NCBI GenBank assembly: GCA_964627855.1
Contig: CAZVLE010000153.1
Location: 5,294-69,293 of the forward strand
DNA length: 64,000 bases
Direction: 5' to 3'
Source: CAZVLE01 sp964627855
GTDB lineage: Bacteria; Bacillota; Dethiobacteria; DTU022
In this document: positions 7,718 to 17,272 of the stretch, one piece after another
Numbering within the stretch: the stretch's first letter is position 1
Layout: every line of letters starts with the position of its first letter
The notes under the pieces: model-generated
Told to the model about the DNA's origin: nothing
Database searches by the model: none
The model's input: the letters and a program-made list of their open reading frames with translations, nothing else
Translations under genes and position numbers: made by a program

Positions 7718-9475
7718 ATGGCAGGTTTTTCTGCGAGCCGGGCTACTGTCAGGAAAAGGTTGGTGTTTATTTTTGTTCTCACCTTACTCTTTTCTTTTTA
7801 CCTGATCGGGCGTTTAGCCTGGATCCAGATCGTCAGGGCTGATGAGCTCTATGATCAGGCCTGGGAGCAATGGAATCACAATATACCAATTCATACCAAT
7901 CGCGGTTCGCTTTATGACCGGCATGGCAGGTTAATCGCAGGAAGCAGTACGGTTGACACCGTTGCAGCAATTCCGCAGCAGCTTGATGATCCGCATGAGG
8001 TAGCCGCTGTCCTCTCTCCTATCCTTGAAATAAATGAACAAAGTATTTATGAACTAATTACCATGGACCGCAGTGCAGTTTTTATCAAGCGTAAGGTGGA
8101 CTCAGAAACAGCTGAAAAAATAAGAGAAATGAATATACCCGGTATAATCTTCTTTAAAGAAGAAAAAAGATACTATCCTGCAGGAAACCTGGCTGCACAG
8201 TTATTAGGTTTTGTCGGCATGGATCAGGGGTGGACAGGTATAGAATTATATTATGAAGATTTGATCAGTGGAAGTCAGAGTAGCTACCTCTACCAGGCTG
8301 ATGGCCGGGGCCGGCAGTTGCCTAATAATTTCCAAAATCACCTCTCTAAAGACACTAGCTACCATTTATACCTTGCTATCGATGAAACCATTCAGCACAT
8401 TGTTGAAAAAGAGCTCGAGTGGGTCATGGCTGAAGCTGCACCGAAGCAGGCCATAGTGATTGCTGTAGATCCACAAGATGGAGCTATACTGGCTGCAGCC
8501 TCGAGACCGGATTACGATCTCGATCAATACGCAAGTTATGCCCCGGAAACTTGGCTACTCGCACCGATAACTTCGTCATTCGAACCAGGGTCAACTTTTA
8601 AAACCATTGTTTTGGCAGCATTGATAGAAGAAGGCCTTTATGAGCCGGAAGAAACTTACCATTGTTCAGGTCATGTAACAGTTGGCGATCACCAGATTAA
8701 CTGTTGGACCCATGATCGTGGTGGACATGGCACAATCAGTTACCATGATTCCCTTGCTTTATCATGTAACCCCGCTTTTATCGCCATGGCGAATCGTCTG
8801 GGTAAAGATAAACTTGTTGACTATACAAGAGCATTTGGCTTCGGCAAAACAACAGGAGTTGATTATCCGGGAGAGAACAGTGGCATGATATTCAGGCCAG
8901 AGCAAATTGGGCCCGTCGAGTTGGCTACTTACGCTTTTGGGCAGGGTATTTCTGTGACGCCCATACAACAGGTGATGGCCATAGCTGCCATAGCTAATAA
9001 CGGCTACCTTTACAAACCATACCTGGTTCAGGATGTTTACAGCCAGGACGGAGAGCTTATTTACAGCCACAACCCTGAAATGATCAGGCAGGTTGTTTCT
9101 GCTGAAACTGCGGAAATACTGGCTGAATTGATGGAAAATGTTATTCTTGAAGGTACCGGACATGCAGCAGAAATGGAAGGTTACCGTGTAGCCGGTAAAA
9201 CTGGCACGGCTGAAAAACTGGGTGCTGATTCAGCTTATATGACCGATTATTTTATCCACTCCCTGGTCGGTTTTGCTCCATTGGAAGAACCCCGTATAGC
9301 ATTGTTTGTTTCTGTTGATGGAATAACCAGGGGGCCGCGCTATGGAACTTTTACCAGTGCTCCAATGTTTAAAAGAATCATGGAAGAAACCTTGAATTAT
9401 CTTAATGTGTCTCCCTCAGTTTATGATTCGACGGATGTAAGTGATAACTTGAACAGTGAAAATGCTCTTGAATGA
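7718..9475 (+). CDS. pbpB: class B penicillin-binding protein (FtsI/PBP2B type)
   Basis: Septal peptidoglycan transpeptidase (D,D-transpeptidase), anchored by one N-terminal helix near residues 14-36. A PBP dimerisation domain (about 50-225) precedes the catalytic domain with the three motifs: SxxK in EPGSTFKTI, SxN in ALSCNPAF, and KTG in AGKTGTAEK. No PASTA repeats follow the catalytic domain and the product is 585 residues. It therefore looks more like FtsI than like SpoVD, which normally carries a PASTA domain. Only one PBP gene is present, where many Bacillota have pbpB and spoVD in tandem. Start ATG 7718 follows aggaga; the GTG at 7709 overlaps that site. murF follows directly, with no murE between. 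Confidence 0.93.
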   Translation: MAGFSASRATVRKRLVFIFVLTLLFSFYLIGRLAWIQIVRADELYDQAWEQWNHNIPIHTNRGSLYDRHGRLIAGSSTVDTVAAIPQQLDDPHEVAAVLSPILEINEQSIYELITMDRSAVFIKRKVDSETAEKIREMNIPGIIFFKEEKRYYPAGNLAAQLLGFVGMDQGWTGIELYYEDLISGSQSSYLYQADGRGRQLPNNFQNHLSKDTSYHLYLAIDETIQHIVEKELEWVMAEAAPKQAIVIAVDPQDGAILAAASRPDYDLDQYASYAPETWLLAPITSSFEPGSTFKTIVLAALIEEGLYEPEETYHCSGHVTVGDHQINCWTHDRGGHGTISYHDSLALSCNPAFIAMANRLGKDKLVDYTRAFGFGKTTGVDYPGENSGMIFRPEQIGPVELATYAFGQGISVTPIQQVMAIAAIANNGYLYKPYLVQDVYSQDGELIYSHNPEMIRQVVSAETAEILAELMENVILEGTGHAAEMEGYRVAGKTGTAEKLGADSAYMTDYFIHSLVGFAPLEEPRIALFVSVDGITRGPRYGTFTSAPMFKRIMEETLNYLNVSPSVYDSTDVSDNLNSENALE

Positions 9476-9507
9476 TTATGGCCGTCGCATGAGAGGAAGT
9501 TAATGTT

Positions 9508-10896
9508 ATGAAGATGTGGGGAAATGAAATAATTGAGGCTGACATAGGCAGGTTGCTGCAGGGTGATCCCCGGCAAAAGGTTCTGGGGTTTGCCATCGAT
9601 TCCCGACAGGTTCAGCCTGGTGATTTTTTCATTCCCTTTGCCGGCGAGCGGACTGACGGCCACTACCATATCAATAATGCCAGAAAAGCCGGAGCAATAG
9701 GGTCCTTTATCGAGAAAGGTAAAAAACCTTCCTATGAAATACCCGCTGATTTTTTGTTGATTGAGGTTGCCGAGTCACTTACAGCCTTGCAAAAACTTGC
9801 CGCGACCTACCGTTTGAAATACAATCTGCCTGTTATCGGCATTACCGGCAGCAGTGGTAAAACAACAACTAAGGATTTTACGGCCGGTGTATTATCGGCA
9901 AAATATAGAGTTTTAAAAACTAAAGGTAATCTGAACAATGAAATCGGACTACCTTTAACCATCCTGGAACTTGAAGACAAACACGAGGTTGCAGTTCTCG
10001 AAATGGGAATGGGCGCAGAGGGTGAAATAACCACCCTTTGCGAAATAGCCAGACCAACAATTGGCGTAATCACCAATATTGGTGAAGCGCATATTGAATC
10101 CCTCGGCTCAATCGAAGCAATTGCCAGGGCTAAGGGAGAGTTACTAGATTACCTCGGCTCAGGCGGGGTAGCCATTCTTAATGGTGATGATCCCCGCCTC
10201 TATAATATCAGTAAACGCTACCCGGGAAAAGCATACTGTTATGGCTTTAAACAGGGCGATATAAAAGGCTTACAGTTGTCTCAAAGGGGAGAAAAAAGCT
10301 TTTTCCGGGTGCGTTTTCCTGACAATTCAGAGGATACTTTTCAGGCACCTTTGCCTGGGCGGGAGCTGGCCGGTAATGCCCTGGCTGCTCTATCCGTCGG
10401 TTATGTTCTGGGATTAGACCGGACAGAGATGAAAGATGGGTTGCAGATGAGTAAACCCACTTCCGGTCGGCTTCAGATTTTAGCTAATCGTAAAGGAATA
10501 AAAGTAATTGATGACAGTTACAATGCCAACCCCAGTTCTGTCAGGGCGGCCTTGAATGTGCTTGTTGATCTTGGCGGTTCCAAAACAGTTGCCGTGATTG
10601 GAGATATGCTGGAGCTTGGGAGCCTGGCGATTGAAGCTCACTACGCAGTGGGGCGTTTTGCCGCCGAAAGCGGTATTGGCAGTTTGATCACGGTAGGTAA
10701 ATTGGCCCGTAGTTATGCCGATGGTGCCGAAACTACCGGTTTAAAAGTTTATCGTTGTGCTGATCATCAGGAAGCTCTGCAGGTCATAAAAACTCTGCCA
10801 TTGAAGAAAGGCTGGTATGTGCTGGTGAAGGGCTCCCGGGGCATGCGCATGGAAAAAATTGTCGAAGCCCTTTGCCATGAGGAAGGAGCGGGGTGA
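9508..10896 (+). CDS. murF: UDP-MurNAc-tripeptide--D-Ala-D-Ala ligase MurF
   Basis: ATP-dependent ligase that adds D-Ala-D-Ala to the UDP-MurNAc tripeptide, the last cytoplasmic step of the nucleotide precursor. The 462-residue product has the three Mur ligase domains. The ATP loop is GITGSSGKTTTKD at 111-123. The central-domain signature is EMGMGAEGEI, and the C-terminal domain holds DDSYNANPSSVRAAL. It could be confused with MurE, but the GSSGKTTTK loop and the DSYNANP signature are MurF-like. ATG 9508 follows gaggaag. mraY begins at the stop codon. Confidence 0.96.
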   Translation: MKMWGNEIIEADIGRLLQGDPRQKVLGFAIDSRQVQPGDFFIPFAGERTDGHYHINNARKAGAIGSFIEKGKKPSYEIPADFLLIEVAESLTALQKLAATYRLKYNLPVIGITGSSGKTTTKDFTAGVLSAKYRVLKTKGNLNNEIGLPLTILELEDKHEVAVLEMGMGAEGEITTLCEIARPTIGVITNIGEAHIESLGSIEAIARAKGELLDYLGSGGVAILNGDDPRLYNISKRYPGKAYCYGFKQGDIKGLQLSQRGEKSFFRVRFPDNSEDTFQAPLPGRELAGNALAALSVGYVLGLDRTEMKDGLQMSKPTSGRLQILANRKGIKVIDDSYNANPSSVRAALNVLVDLGGSKTVAVIGDMLELGSLAIEAHYAVGRFAAESGIGSLITVGKLARSYADGAETTGLKVYRCADHQEALQVIKTLPLKKGWYVLVKGSRGMRMEKIVEALCHEEGAG

Positions 10897-10898
10897 TC

Positions 10899-11858
10899 AT
10901 GGGCTTAAATTCATTGGCGGCTCTGGTGGTAACTTTATTAGTGACTGCTGCCGTCTGCCCTTTAATGATCAAACGTATGAAACTGCTCCAGTATGGCCAG
11001 CAAATCAGAATCGAAGGTCCTGCCCGCCACAGTAGCAAGGCGGGAACTCCAACTATGGGCGGGCTGATACTGCTTTTTTCCGCCTCAGTAGTATCTTTGA
11101 TTATCGTCGGTTTTTCTCCGCAGCTTAAAGCAGCTCTCCTCGTAACCCTTGGCTGTGGTTTGCTAGGATTTCTGGATGACTATTTTAAAATTGCCAGGAG
11201 CCAATCGCTTGGTTTGAAAGCAAGGTCGAAGTTGATCGGCCTCATTCTGATAACCCTGCTGCTTGTTCTGCTACTACGCTATTTCAACCTCTATTCATCA
11301 CAAATTATGATTCCCTTTTTCAATCAGCTTGTTGACATCTCATATTTTTACCCTTTTTTAATTTTCCTTCTTATAACTGGTTTTAGCAACAGCGTGAATT
11401 TAACTGATGGTCTTGATGGTCTGGCAGCCGGAACGGCAGCAATCGCTTTTTCTGCTTATGCAATCATTGCCTATTACAGTAGTTTATATGACCTAACTGT
11501 ATTTTCTGCAGCCATGGCTGGAGCCTGTCTTGGCTTCCTGTTTTATAATCGTCATCCTGCCCGCCTCTTCATGGGCGATGTAGGATCGCTTGCCCTTGGC
11601 GGTGCCCTGGCGGTGATGGCGGTATTGACCAAATCAGAACTATTTTTATTAATCATAGGAGCAGTCTTTTTTATCGAGGCCCTCTCAGTTATTGGCCAGG
11701 TTATCAGCTTTCAAATGACGGGGAGACGAATCTTTTTAATGAGTCCACTACACCATCATTTTGAACTAAAAGGCTGGTCTGAGTGGATGGTTGTGATAAG
11801 TTTTTGGAGTGCGGGGCTTTTATTTGCCATAATTGGGGTGCTTGCATTTAGTTGTTGA
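10899..11858 (+). CDS. mraY: phospho-MurNAc-pentapeptide transferase MraY
   Basis: Integral membrane enzyme that moves phospho-MurNAc-pentapeptide onto undecaprenyl phosphate, making lipid I. About ten membrane segments are visible. The catalytic Asp motifs are FLDDYFKI near residue 90, NLTDGLDGLAAG near 170 and FMGDVGSLALGG near 225. The HHHFE signature (SPLHHHFELKGW) is near 285. ATG 10899 is ten bases after aaggag; the GTG at 10893 overlaps the murF stop and is also possible. The overlap suggests translational coupling to murF. Confidence 0.95.
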   Translation: MGLNSLAALVVTLLVTAAVCPLMIKRMKLLQYGQQIRIEGPARHSSKAGTPTMGGLILLFSASVVSLIIVGFSPQLKAALLVTLGCGLLGFLDDYFKIARSQSLGLKARSKLIGLILITLLLVLLLRYFNLYSSQIMIPFFNQLVDISYFYPFLIFLLITGFSNSVNLTDGLDGLAAGTAAIAFSAYAIIAYYSSLYDLTVFSAAMAGACLGFLFYNRHPARLFMGDVGSLALGGALAVMAVLTKSELFLLIIGAVFFIEALSVIGQVISFQMTGRRIFLMSPLHHHFELKGWSEWMVVISFWSAGLLFAIIGVLAFSC

Positions 11859-11873
11859 GCAGGAGGAATAGCT

Positions 11874-13283
11874 TTGCTAGAAAAAATCAGGGGAAAAGAA
11901 ATTCTGGTGATAGGGCTGGCACGCAGCGGTATGGCGGCCATAAACCTGCTTTTAGAAAAAGGAGCAGCCAGTGTGGTAGCTGTTGATCGAAAACAATTTG
12001 ATGATCTGCGGGATGAAATTGCTGTGTTGAAGCGTAGCTCCAGGGTAAAAATAGTAACCGGTCATCACTCCCCTGAGCTTGCTACAACCTCATTGGCAAT
12101 GATTGTCAAGAGCCCGGGTGTTCCACCCACCCTTGAGATTTTTAGTAAAGCTTTGGAGTTAAAGATCCCAATTATCTCTGAAATTGAGCTGGCCTATGCA
12201 TTCATCAGGGCGCCGATCATCGGTGTAACCGGGACAAATGGAAAAACCACGACCACAGCTTTGATTACAGCTATGCTTAAGCAGGCAAAAATTAACCCGG
12301 TAGTGTCGGCCGGAAATATTGGTAATCCACTTTGTGAAGTTGTTGGTAAAGTCGATGCCCAGGGTATGATTGTTGCAGAGTTGAGCAGCTTTCAGCTTCT
12401 GGACATTGACAGCTTCAGGCCTGCAGTGGCTGTTTTTCTTAACTTTGCCGAAGACCATATTGACTATCATGGCAGCGTTGAAGATTACTTCCAGGCCAAA
12501 GTGCGGATTTTTAAAAATCAGCGCAAGGGAGATTTTGTTGTCCTCAATGCCGGAGATGATCAAGTAGCAGCGCTTGAACAAAAAGTAGCCGGTCATGTGG
12601 TCTGGTTTAACCGCAGCCCGGTTAAATCTGGATTTGGCCTTGAAAACGAACAGGTGATGTTTTACAGGTCCAATAGTGAACCGGTTCCAGTCTGCCCGCA
12701 ATCAGAAATTGCCCTTCCGGGTGAACACAACCTTGAAAACGCCCTTGCTGCTTCTGCCGCGGCCTGGGCAGCTGGAGCTGACCTGCAGTCCATTAGAATT
12801 GTCTTACAGAGTTTCCAGGCTTTAGAGCATCGTCTTGAAAAAGTTGCTACGATTGATGGGGTTGAGTATATCAACGACTCTAAGGGTACCAATCCAGGGG
12901 CAACGATTAAAGCCCTGCAATCGTTTCCCGGCAGACAAAAAATTCTCATAGCCGGTGGCAAATACAAGGGTGGCGATTTTTCAGAACTGGCTGCCTCCAT
13001 CGACCGGGAAATTAGTTTTCTAATATTGCTTGGTGAAAGTAGTGTTGAAATTGCCCGCGCAGTTGAATCTAAGGGTTTTAAGTACTATATACAAGTTGAA
13101 TCGTTAGAAGAAGCAGTGCTTCTTGCCGCAAAGAAGGCCCATAGGGGCGAAATCGTGATTCTGTCTCCAGCCTGTGCCAGCTGGGATATGTTTAAAGACT
13201 ACGAAGAAAGGGGTAATCTTTTCAAGACCCTGGTAGCCAATCTACAAGATAGGAAAACAGGTAGGGAGGATAATCATGCCTGA
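11874..13283 (+). CDS. murD: UDP-MurNAc-L-Ala--D-Glu ligase MurD
   Basis: Cytoplasmic ATP-dependent ligase that adds D-glutamate to UDP-MurNAc-L-Ala. The 469-residue product has a Rossmann-like first domain (VIGLARSGMAA near 12-22), the ATP loop GVTGTNGKTTTT at 117-128, the central-domain NFAEDHIDYHG signature, and a C-terminal domain with EYINDSKGTNPGATIKAL. LSPACASWDMF near the end is typical of MurD. The start is TTG at 11874, five bases after aggagg-like sequence (gcaggaggaat). Its last eight bases overlap ftsW. Confidence 0.96.
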   Translation: MLEKIRGKEILVIGLARSGMAAINLLLEKGAASVVAVDRKQFDDLRDEIAVLKRSSRVKIVTGHHSPELATTSLAMIVKSPGVPPTLEIFSKALELKIPIISEIELAYAFIRAPIIGVTGTNGKTTTTALITAMLKQAKINPVVSAGNIGNPLCEVVGKVDAQGMIVAELSSFQLLDIDSFRPAVAVFLNFAEDHIDYHGSVEDYFQAKVRIFKNQRKGDFVVLNAGDDQVAALEQKVAGHVVWFNRSPVKSGFGLENEQVMFYRSNSEPVPVCPQSEIALPGEHNLENALAASAAAWAAGADLQSIRIVLQSFQALEHRLEKVATIDGVEYINDSKGTNPGATIKALQSFPGRQKILIAGGKYKGGDFSELAASIDREISFLILLGESSVEIARAVESKGFKYYIQVESLEEAVLLAAKKAHRGEIVILSPACASWDMFKDYEERGNLFKTLVANLQDRKTGREDNHA

Positions 13284-14388
13284 TCAAACCTCTCAACAAC
13301 CAGATCGCACTTTACTTGTGATTACCCTGCTGTTGCTGGCCTTTGGCCTGCTGATGGTTTTCAGCGCCAGTTTTGTTTTTGCTGCAGAGACACACGCAGA
13401 TCCTTATTACTATCTCAAACGCCAGGCACTGTGGGTAGCTATTGGGCTGATTGCTATGCTGATCATGTCCAGTATCCCTTATCAATATTTGAAACGTTTG
13501 TCTATACTAATAATTGTCCTTAATTTTTTACTTCTGGGCCTGATCTTTAGTGGTTTCGGTTCTGATCTTGGTGCTGAGGCGAGGCGATGGTTAACCTTTG
13601 GCCCGGTTGTACTACAACCAGCGGAATTTAGTAAGCTGGCTCTGGTTATATTCACGGCTGCTTTCATGAGCAGCCGTAAGCTTAATTTTACCCGTTTTGT
13701 CAATGGCAGTCTGGTGCCACTGTTCCTGGCCCTGGCAACTTTTTTCCTGATCCAGCTTCAGCCAGATCTCGGAACTGCTGTGGTGGTGTTGGCCGGGAGT
13801 ATTTTAGTGATAATTTTTGCCGGTGTGCCCTTGTATCAAATTGCCGGTCTGTCGATCTCTCTCGTGCCGGTCTTTGCCTATTTTACGATCAAGCAGGATT
13901 ATCGTGTTCAGAGGTTATTTACTTTCCTTGACCCCTGGACAGATCCAACAGGATCCGGTTACCAGGTTATTCAATCGATGTATGCACTTGGCCCGGGTCA
14001 CCTTTTTGGAGTTGGTTTGGGGCGCAGTAAGCAAAAACTGTTTTATTTACCGGAGCCACAAAATGATTTTATTTTTGCTGTGATCGGGGAAGAATTTGGC
14101 TTTATAGGTACGGTGACATTGCTTATACTCTATCTAGTTTTCGCCTGGCGCGGGTTCCAGATTGCCATGAAGGCTCCCGATCTGTTCGGCAGCCTACTGG
14201 CTGCCGGCATAACCTTTGTGATTATATTGCAGGTATTGATCAATATTGCTGTTGTTACAGGGTCTCTGCCGGTAACCGGCATTAATCTTCCCCTGATCAG
14301 TGCAGGAGGCAGTTCGGTCTTCTTTACCCTGCTCGGAATAGGTATTCTTCTTAATATTTCAAAGCATGGCAGGGAAGCAAAAGATTGA
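13276..14388 (+). CDS. ftsW: FtsW/SpoVE-type lipid II glycosyltransferase
   Basis: SEDS-family membrane protein that polymerises glycan strands at the septum with a class B PBP. The 370-residue product has about ten membrane helices. SEDS signatures are visible: a QPDLGTA motif near 160, then the GVGLGRSKQKLFYLPEPQND region near 250, followed by FIFAVIGEEFGFIG, and the C-terminal LPLISAGGSS. ATG at 13276 overlaps the murD end. In sporulating Bacillota the gene at this position is often called spoVE. The sequence alone does not separate the vegetative and sporulation forms. Confidence 0.93.
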   Translation: MPDQTSQQPDRTLLVITLLLLAFGLLMVFSASFVFAAETHADPYYYLKRQALWVAIGLIAMLIMSSIPYQYLKRLSILIIVLNFLLLGLIFSGFGSDLGAEARRWLTFGPVVLQPAEFSKLALVIFTAAFMSSRKLNFTRFVNGSLVPLFLALATFFLIQLQPDLGTAVVVLAGSILVIIFAGVPLYQIAGLSISLVPVFAYFTIKQDYRVQRLFTFLDPWTDPTGSGYQVIQSMYALGPGHLFGVGLGRSKQKLFYLPEPQNDFIFAVIGEEFGFIGTVTLLILYLVFAWRGFQIAMKAPDLFGSLLAAGITFVIILQVLINIAVVTGSLPVTGINLPLISAGGSSVFFTLLGIGILLNISKHGREAKD

Positions 14389-14406
14389 CATGAGGGAGCA
14401 TCAAAA

Positions 14407-15498
14407 GTGATGAAGATTATCATTGGAGGCGGTGGAACCGGTGGTCATATTTACCCAGGGTTGGCCCTGGCCAGGTACGCCATTGCCAGGGACAGGGATA
14501 GCGAGGTGCTTTTTGTCGGTAGTGAAAAAGGGCTGGAAAATGAAATAGTGCCTGCAGCCGGGTTTCCCCTGATCACAATTCCAGCCAGGGGTTTCCAACG
14601 CAATTACAAACAGCTGGGATTATTTATCAGAGAACTTGGTGGTGGGTTGAAGCAGGCAGGGAGGATTTTAAAAGATTTTCAACCGGATGTTGTGCTTGGT
14701 ACCGGTGGTTATGTTTCTGCTCCCCTAGTCTTAGCGGCACGTTTGAAACGCTATCCGGTTGTTCTTCATGAACAGAATGCTTTACCGGGTATGCTCAATC
14801 GCTATATGGCTCCCTTTGCCACGAAGGTCTGTCTTTCCTTTGCTGATACATTACAAAGACTGCCCTCATCCGCCAAAATGGTCCTTACCGGGAATCCGCG
14901 GGCCAGCGAAGTATCTTCTGTGAGCAGGGAGGAAAGCTGTCGCTATTTCAAGCTCAACCCGGAAGAAATAAACATCTTGATCTATGGTGGTAGCAGGGGT
15001 GCCCAGAAAATTAATGAAGTAGTTACGGCCTACCTGAAGGAGAATCTCTTGCCGGATCAGGTTGGTTTGATTTACATTACCGGATCGATCTATTACCAGG
15101 CTGTTTCAGAACAACTCGGGGAAGTAAAAGAAGGAATCAAACTTTTCCCGTACCTGGACAAAATGCCCGAGGCTCTTGCTGCTGCAGATCTGGCTGTTAC
15201 CCGTAGCGGAGCAACAACTCTGGCCGAACTGACAGCCCTGGGTCTACCGGCCCTGCTGGTTCCTTCACCGAATGTTGTTGATAATCATCAGTATTATAAT
15301 GCCCGACTTTTGACCGATACTGGTGCAGCCATAATGCTTGAAGAAAAGGATTTTAATAAGGTCAGTTTGCAGGAAAATATAATCAGGCTGATAAAAAAGC
15401 CCGACCTCTTAATGTCCATGAGTAAAAATAGCAAAAAAATGGCGGTGCCCGATGCCGCAGAAAGGCTATACTGCTGTTTAGAGGAGGTGGCTGGATGA
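14407..15498 (+). CDS. murG: UDP-GlcNAc--lipid I N-acetylglucosaminyltransferase MurG
   Basis: Peripheral membrane GT-B glycosyltransferase that adds GlcNAc to lipid I to give lipid II. The N-terminal glycine-rich loop GGGTGGHIYPGLALA is at about 7-21. The acceptor-side motifs HEQNALPGMLN (about 122-132) and GTGGYVSAP follow. The donor domain has GGSRGAQKIN near 195 and the TRSGATTLAEL motif near 262. ATG 14407 lies 18 bases after ftsW. The stop overlaps the murB start. In many relatives murC lies between murG and murB; it is absent here. Confidence 0.96.
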   Translation: MMKIIIGGGGTGGHIYPGLALARYAIARDRDSEVLFVGSEKGLENEIVPAAGFPLITIPARGFQRNYKQLGLFIRELGGGLKQAGRILKDFQPDVVLGTGGYVSAPLVLAARLKRYPVVLHEQNALPGMLNRYMAPFATKVCLSFADTLQRLPSSAKMVLTGNPRASEVSSVSREESCRYFKLNPEEINILIYGGSRGAQKINEVVTAYLKENLLPDQVGLIYITGSIYYQAVSEQLGEVKEGIKLFPYLDKMPEALAAADLAVTRSGATTLAELTALGLPALLVPSPNVVDNHQYYNARLLTDTGAAIMLEEKDFNKVSLQENIIRLIKKPDLLMSMSKNSKKMAVPDAAERLYCCLEEVAG

Positions 15499-16394
15499 AT
15501 ATTGAGAAGGAATTGCAACAAATAATAAAATCAGACCTGAAAAAGGACGAACCAATGGCCAGACACACCTCCTGGCTGGTGGGTGGGCCGGCTGATTATT
15601 ATATCTGTCCGGCTAATCTTGAAGAGTTGGTTGCCGTAGTCACCTGCTGTCATCGAGAGGGTTTCCCCCTTTATGTTCTTGGGAATGGCACAAACCTGCT
15701 GGTCCTTGATGGAGGAATCAGGGGAATGGTCGTAAATATTGATAAGAACTTCAGTTATATTAAACCAATTAAAACAGGCCTCATCGCAGGGGCCGGCACT
15801 GCCATGAGTTACCTGGCTACTAAATCTGCTCGCCTGGGCCTGACCGGTCTGGAGTTTGCAGTGGGTATCCCGGGCACCCTTGGCGGGGCAGTGATTATGA
15901 ATGCCGGTGCTTTCGGGGGATATATCGGAGAGAAGGTTCACAGCGTAAAGTTGGTTTCTACCAGTGGTCAAATAATAAGTCTTGAAAAAGACAAACTTTC
16001 ATTTACCTATCGGCAAAGTAATCTAGCCGGGAGGGGAGTTATTTTTGAAGTCGCCCTTGCCTTAAAAAAAGGCGACCCTAAAGAGTCCATCGAAAAAATG
16101 ACAGGCTTTTTAGAGGAGCGAAACAGGCGTCACCCGAACTTACCAAGCGCAGGTTCTGTTTTTCGCAACATGCCTGACTTACCTGCCGGAAAGCTGATTG
16201 AAAGCGCCGGTGGTAAGGGTATGAAAGTTGGTGGCGCAGAGGTGTCAACCAAACATGCGAATTTTATCGTTAATACTGGCGATGCCACTGCTGCTGATAT
16301 TCTTACCCTGATCAACAGCGTGCGAAATTTGGTCAAACAGAAGCACGGCCTGGACCTTAAACCGGAAATTAAAATAGTCGGCGAGGAGAGTTGA
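15495..16394 (+). CDS. murB: UDP-N-acetylenolpyruvoylglucosamine reductase MurB
   Basis: FAD-dependent, NADPH-using enzyme that reduces UDP-GlcNAc-enolpyruvate to UDP-MurNAc. The 299-residue product is of the type II form common in Gram-positives. FAD-binding signatures VLGNGTNLLV near 62 and GIPGTLGGAVIMNAGAFGG near 124 are clear. RRHPNLPSAGSVFRN (about 212-226) carries the proton-donating Ser. The C-terminal GLDLKPEIKIVG carries the conserved Glu. ATG 15495 overlaps the murG stop, suggesting coupling. Confidence 0.96.
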   Translation: MNIEKELQQIIKSDLKKDEPMARHTSWLVGGPADYYICPANLEELVAVVTCCHREGFPLYVLGNGTNLLVLDGGIRGMVVNIDKNFSYIKPIKTGLIAGAGTAMSYLATKSARLGLTGLEFAVGIPGTLGGAVIMNAGAFGGYIGEKVHSVKLVSTSGQIISLEKDKLSFTYRQSNLAGRGVIFEVALALKKGDPKESIEKMTGFLEERNRRHPNLPSAGSVFRNMPDLPAGKLIESAGGKGMKVGGAEVSTKHANFIVNTGDATAADILTLINSVRNLVKQKHGLDLKPEIKIVGEES

Positions 16395-16397
16395 ACG

Positions 16398-17192
16398 GTG
16401 AAAAAGGACAGAGATCACCTGAAACTGATCAAAAATAAAAACAGTCCTTCCACCCTGAAAAAAATAAGTCGCTTTCTAATTAAACTGGTGGTAGTTGTGC
16501 TACTGTTTATGTTGCTTAAATACGGCGAATCTTTTTTTAGGATTAATCATATAACTGTTGATGGGCCGGCAGCAATAGATCGCACTGCCGAGATAGTAGC
16601 AGCAGCAGGCATTGAAAAAGGTGCCAGTATATTTCTTATCAGTGAAGAGAAAGTAGCGACAAGTGTTCAACTTGAGTTTCCCTTTCTGAAAGAAGTTACT
16701 GTCAGCAGAGCTTTGCCTGATCAAGTTAACATTCATGTAGCAGAAAGAATGCTGGCCGCTTTCGTTGAAAGCGATGGGGGATACTGGTCATTAGATGGGG
16801 ATGCCCATGTTTTCAGTTACACAAATGAATACAACTCAGAATATCCTCTTGTCCGCGGCCTGGGAGGCGAGATGGTCCTGCCGGATTCTCCTCTGAACTG
16901 CCCTCATCGAAAAGATCTTTTACAGAGCTTTTTTGCCATCTGGCCCGGTGAAACAGGCCTTGAGGCAGCAACAATAGATTTAACTGACAACTATAACTTA
17001 ATCGTTCATACGACAGATGGCCTGGAGATATGGTTTGGTGATGCCCGTAATATGGAATCAAAAGTGAAGCTTCTTCAGTACAGTATTCCACACTTTCAAG
17101 ATAAGCCGATAACACACCTGGATGTCCGAACCGGGAAAAGGCTTGTTGTTTCCAGAGCTGCCGTGGAACTTGAGAAGGAGGTGGACCCATAA
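16398..17192 (+). CDS. ftsQ: cell division protein FtsQ/DivIB
   Basis: Bitopic divisome protein with a short basic cytoplasmic part, one membrane helix at about residues 25-42 (FLIKLVVVVLLFMLLKYG), a POTRA domain starting with FFRINHITVDG near 46, and a beta domain to the C-terminus. The conserved VSRALPDQVNIHVAERMLAA pattern joins the two extracytoplasmic domains. GTG at 16398 follows gaggag. It lies in its usual place before ftsA. An 80-base gap follows, which may hold a weak internal promoter I could not define. Confidence 0.9.
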   Translation: MKKDRDHLKLIKNKNSPSTLKKISRFLIKLVVVVLLFMLLKYGESFFRINHITVDGPAAIDRTAEIVAAAGIEKGASIFLISEEKVATSVQLEFPFLKEVTVSRALPDQVNIHVAERMLAAFVESDGGYWSLDGDAHVFSYTNEYNSEYPLVRGLGGEMVLPDSPLNCPHRKDLLQSFFAIWPGETGLEAATIDLTDNYNLIVHTTDGLEIWFGDARNMESKVKLLQYSIPHFQDKPITHLDVRTGKRLVVSRAAVELEKEVDP

Positions 17193-17272
17193 AAAAGGAA
17201 ATAGTTTATAGATGTTGAATAAGCTAGTAATGTTTTTGCCATGAGAGGAAGGGTAAGGGGGTAAATTAAAAA

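Noticed and set aside
12159..12701. A 180-codon minus-strand open frame inside murD.
   Set aside because: It is a shadow of murD with no ribosome site or family signature; many similar ones occur opposite the long genes.
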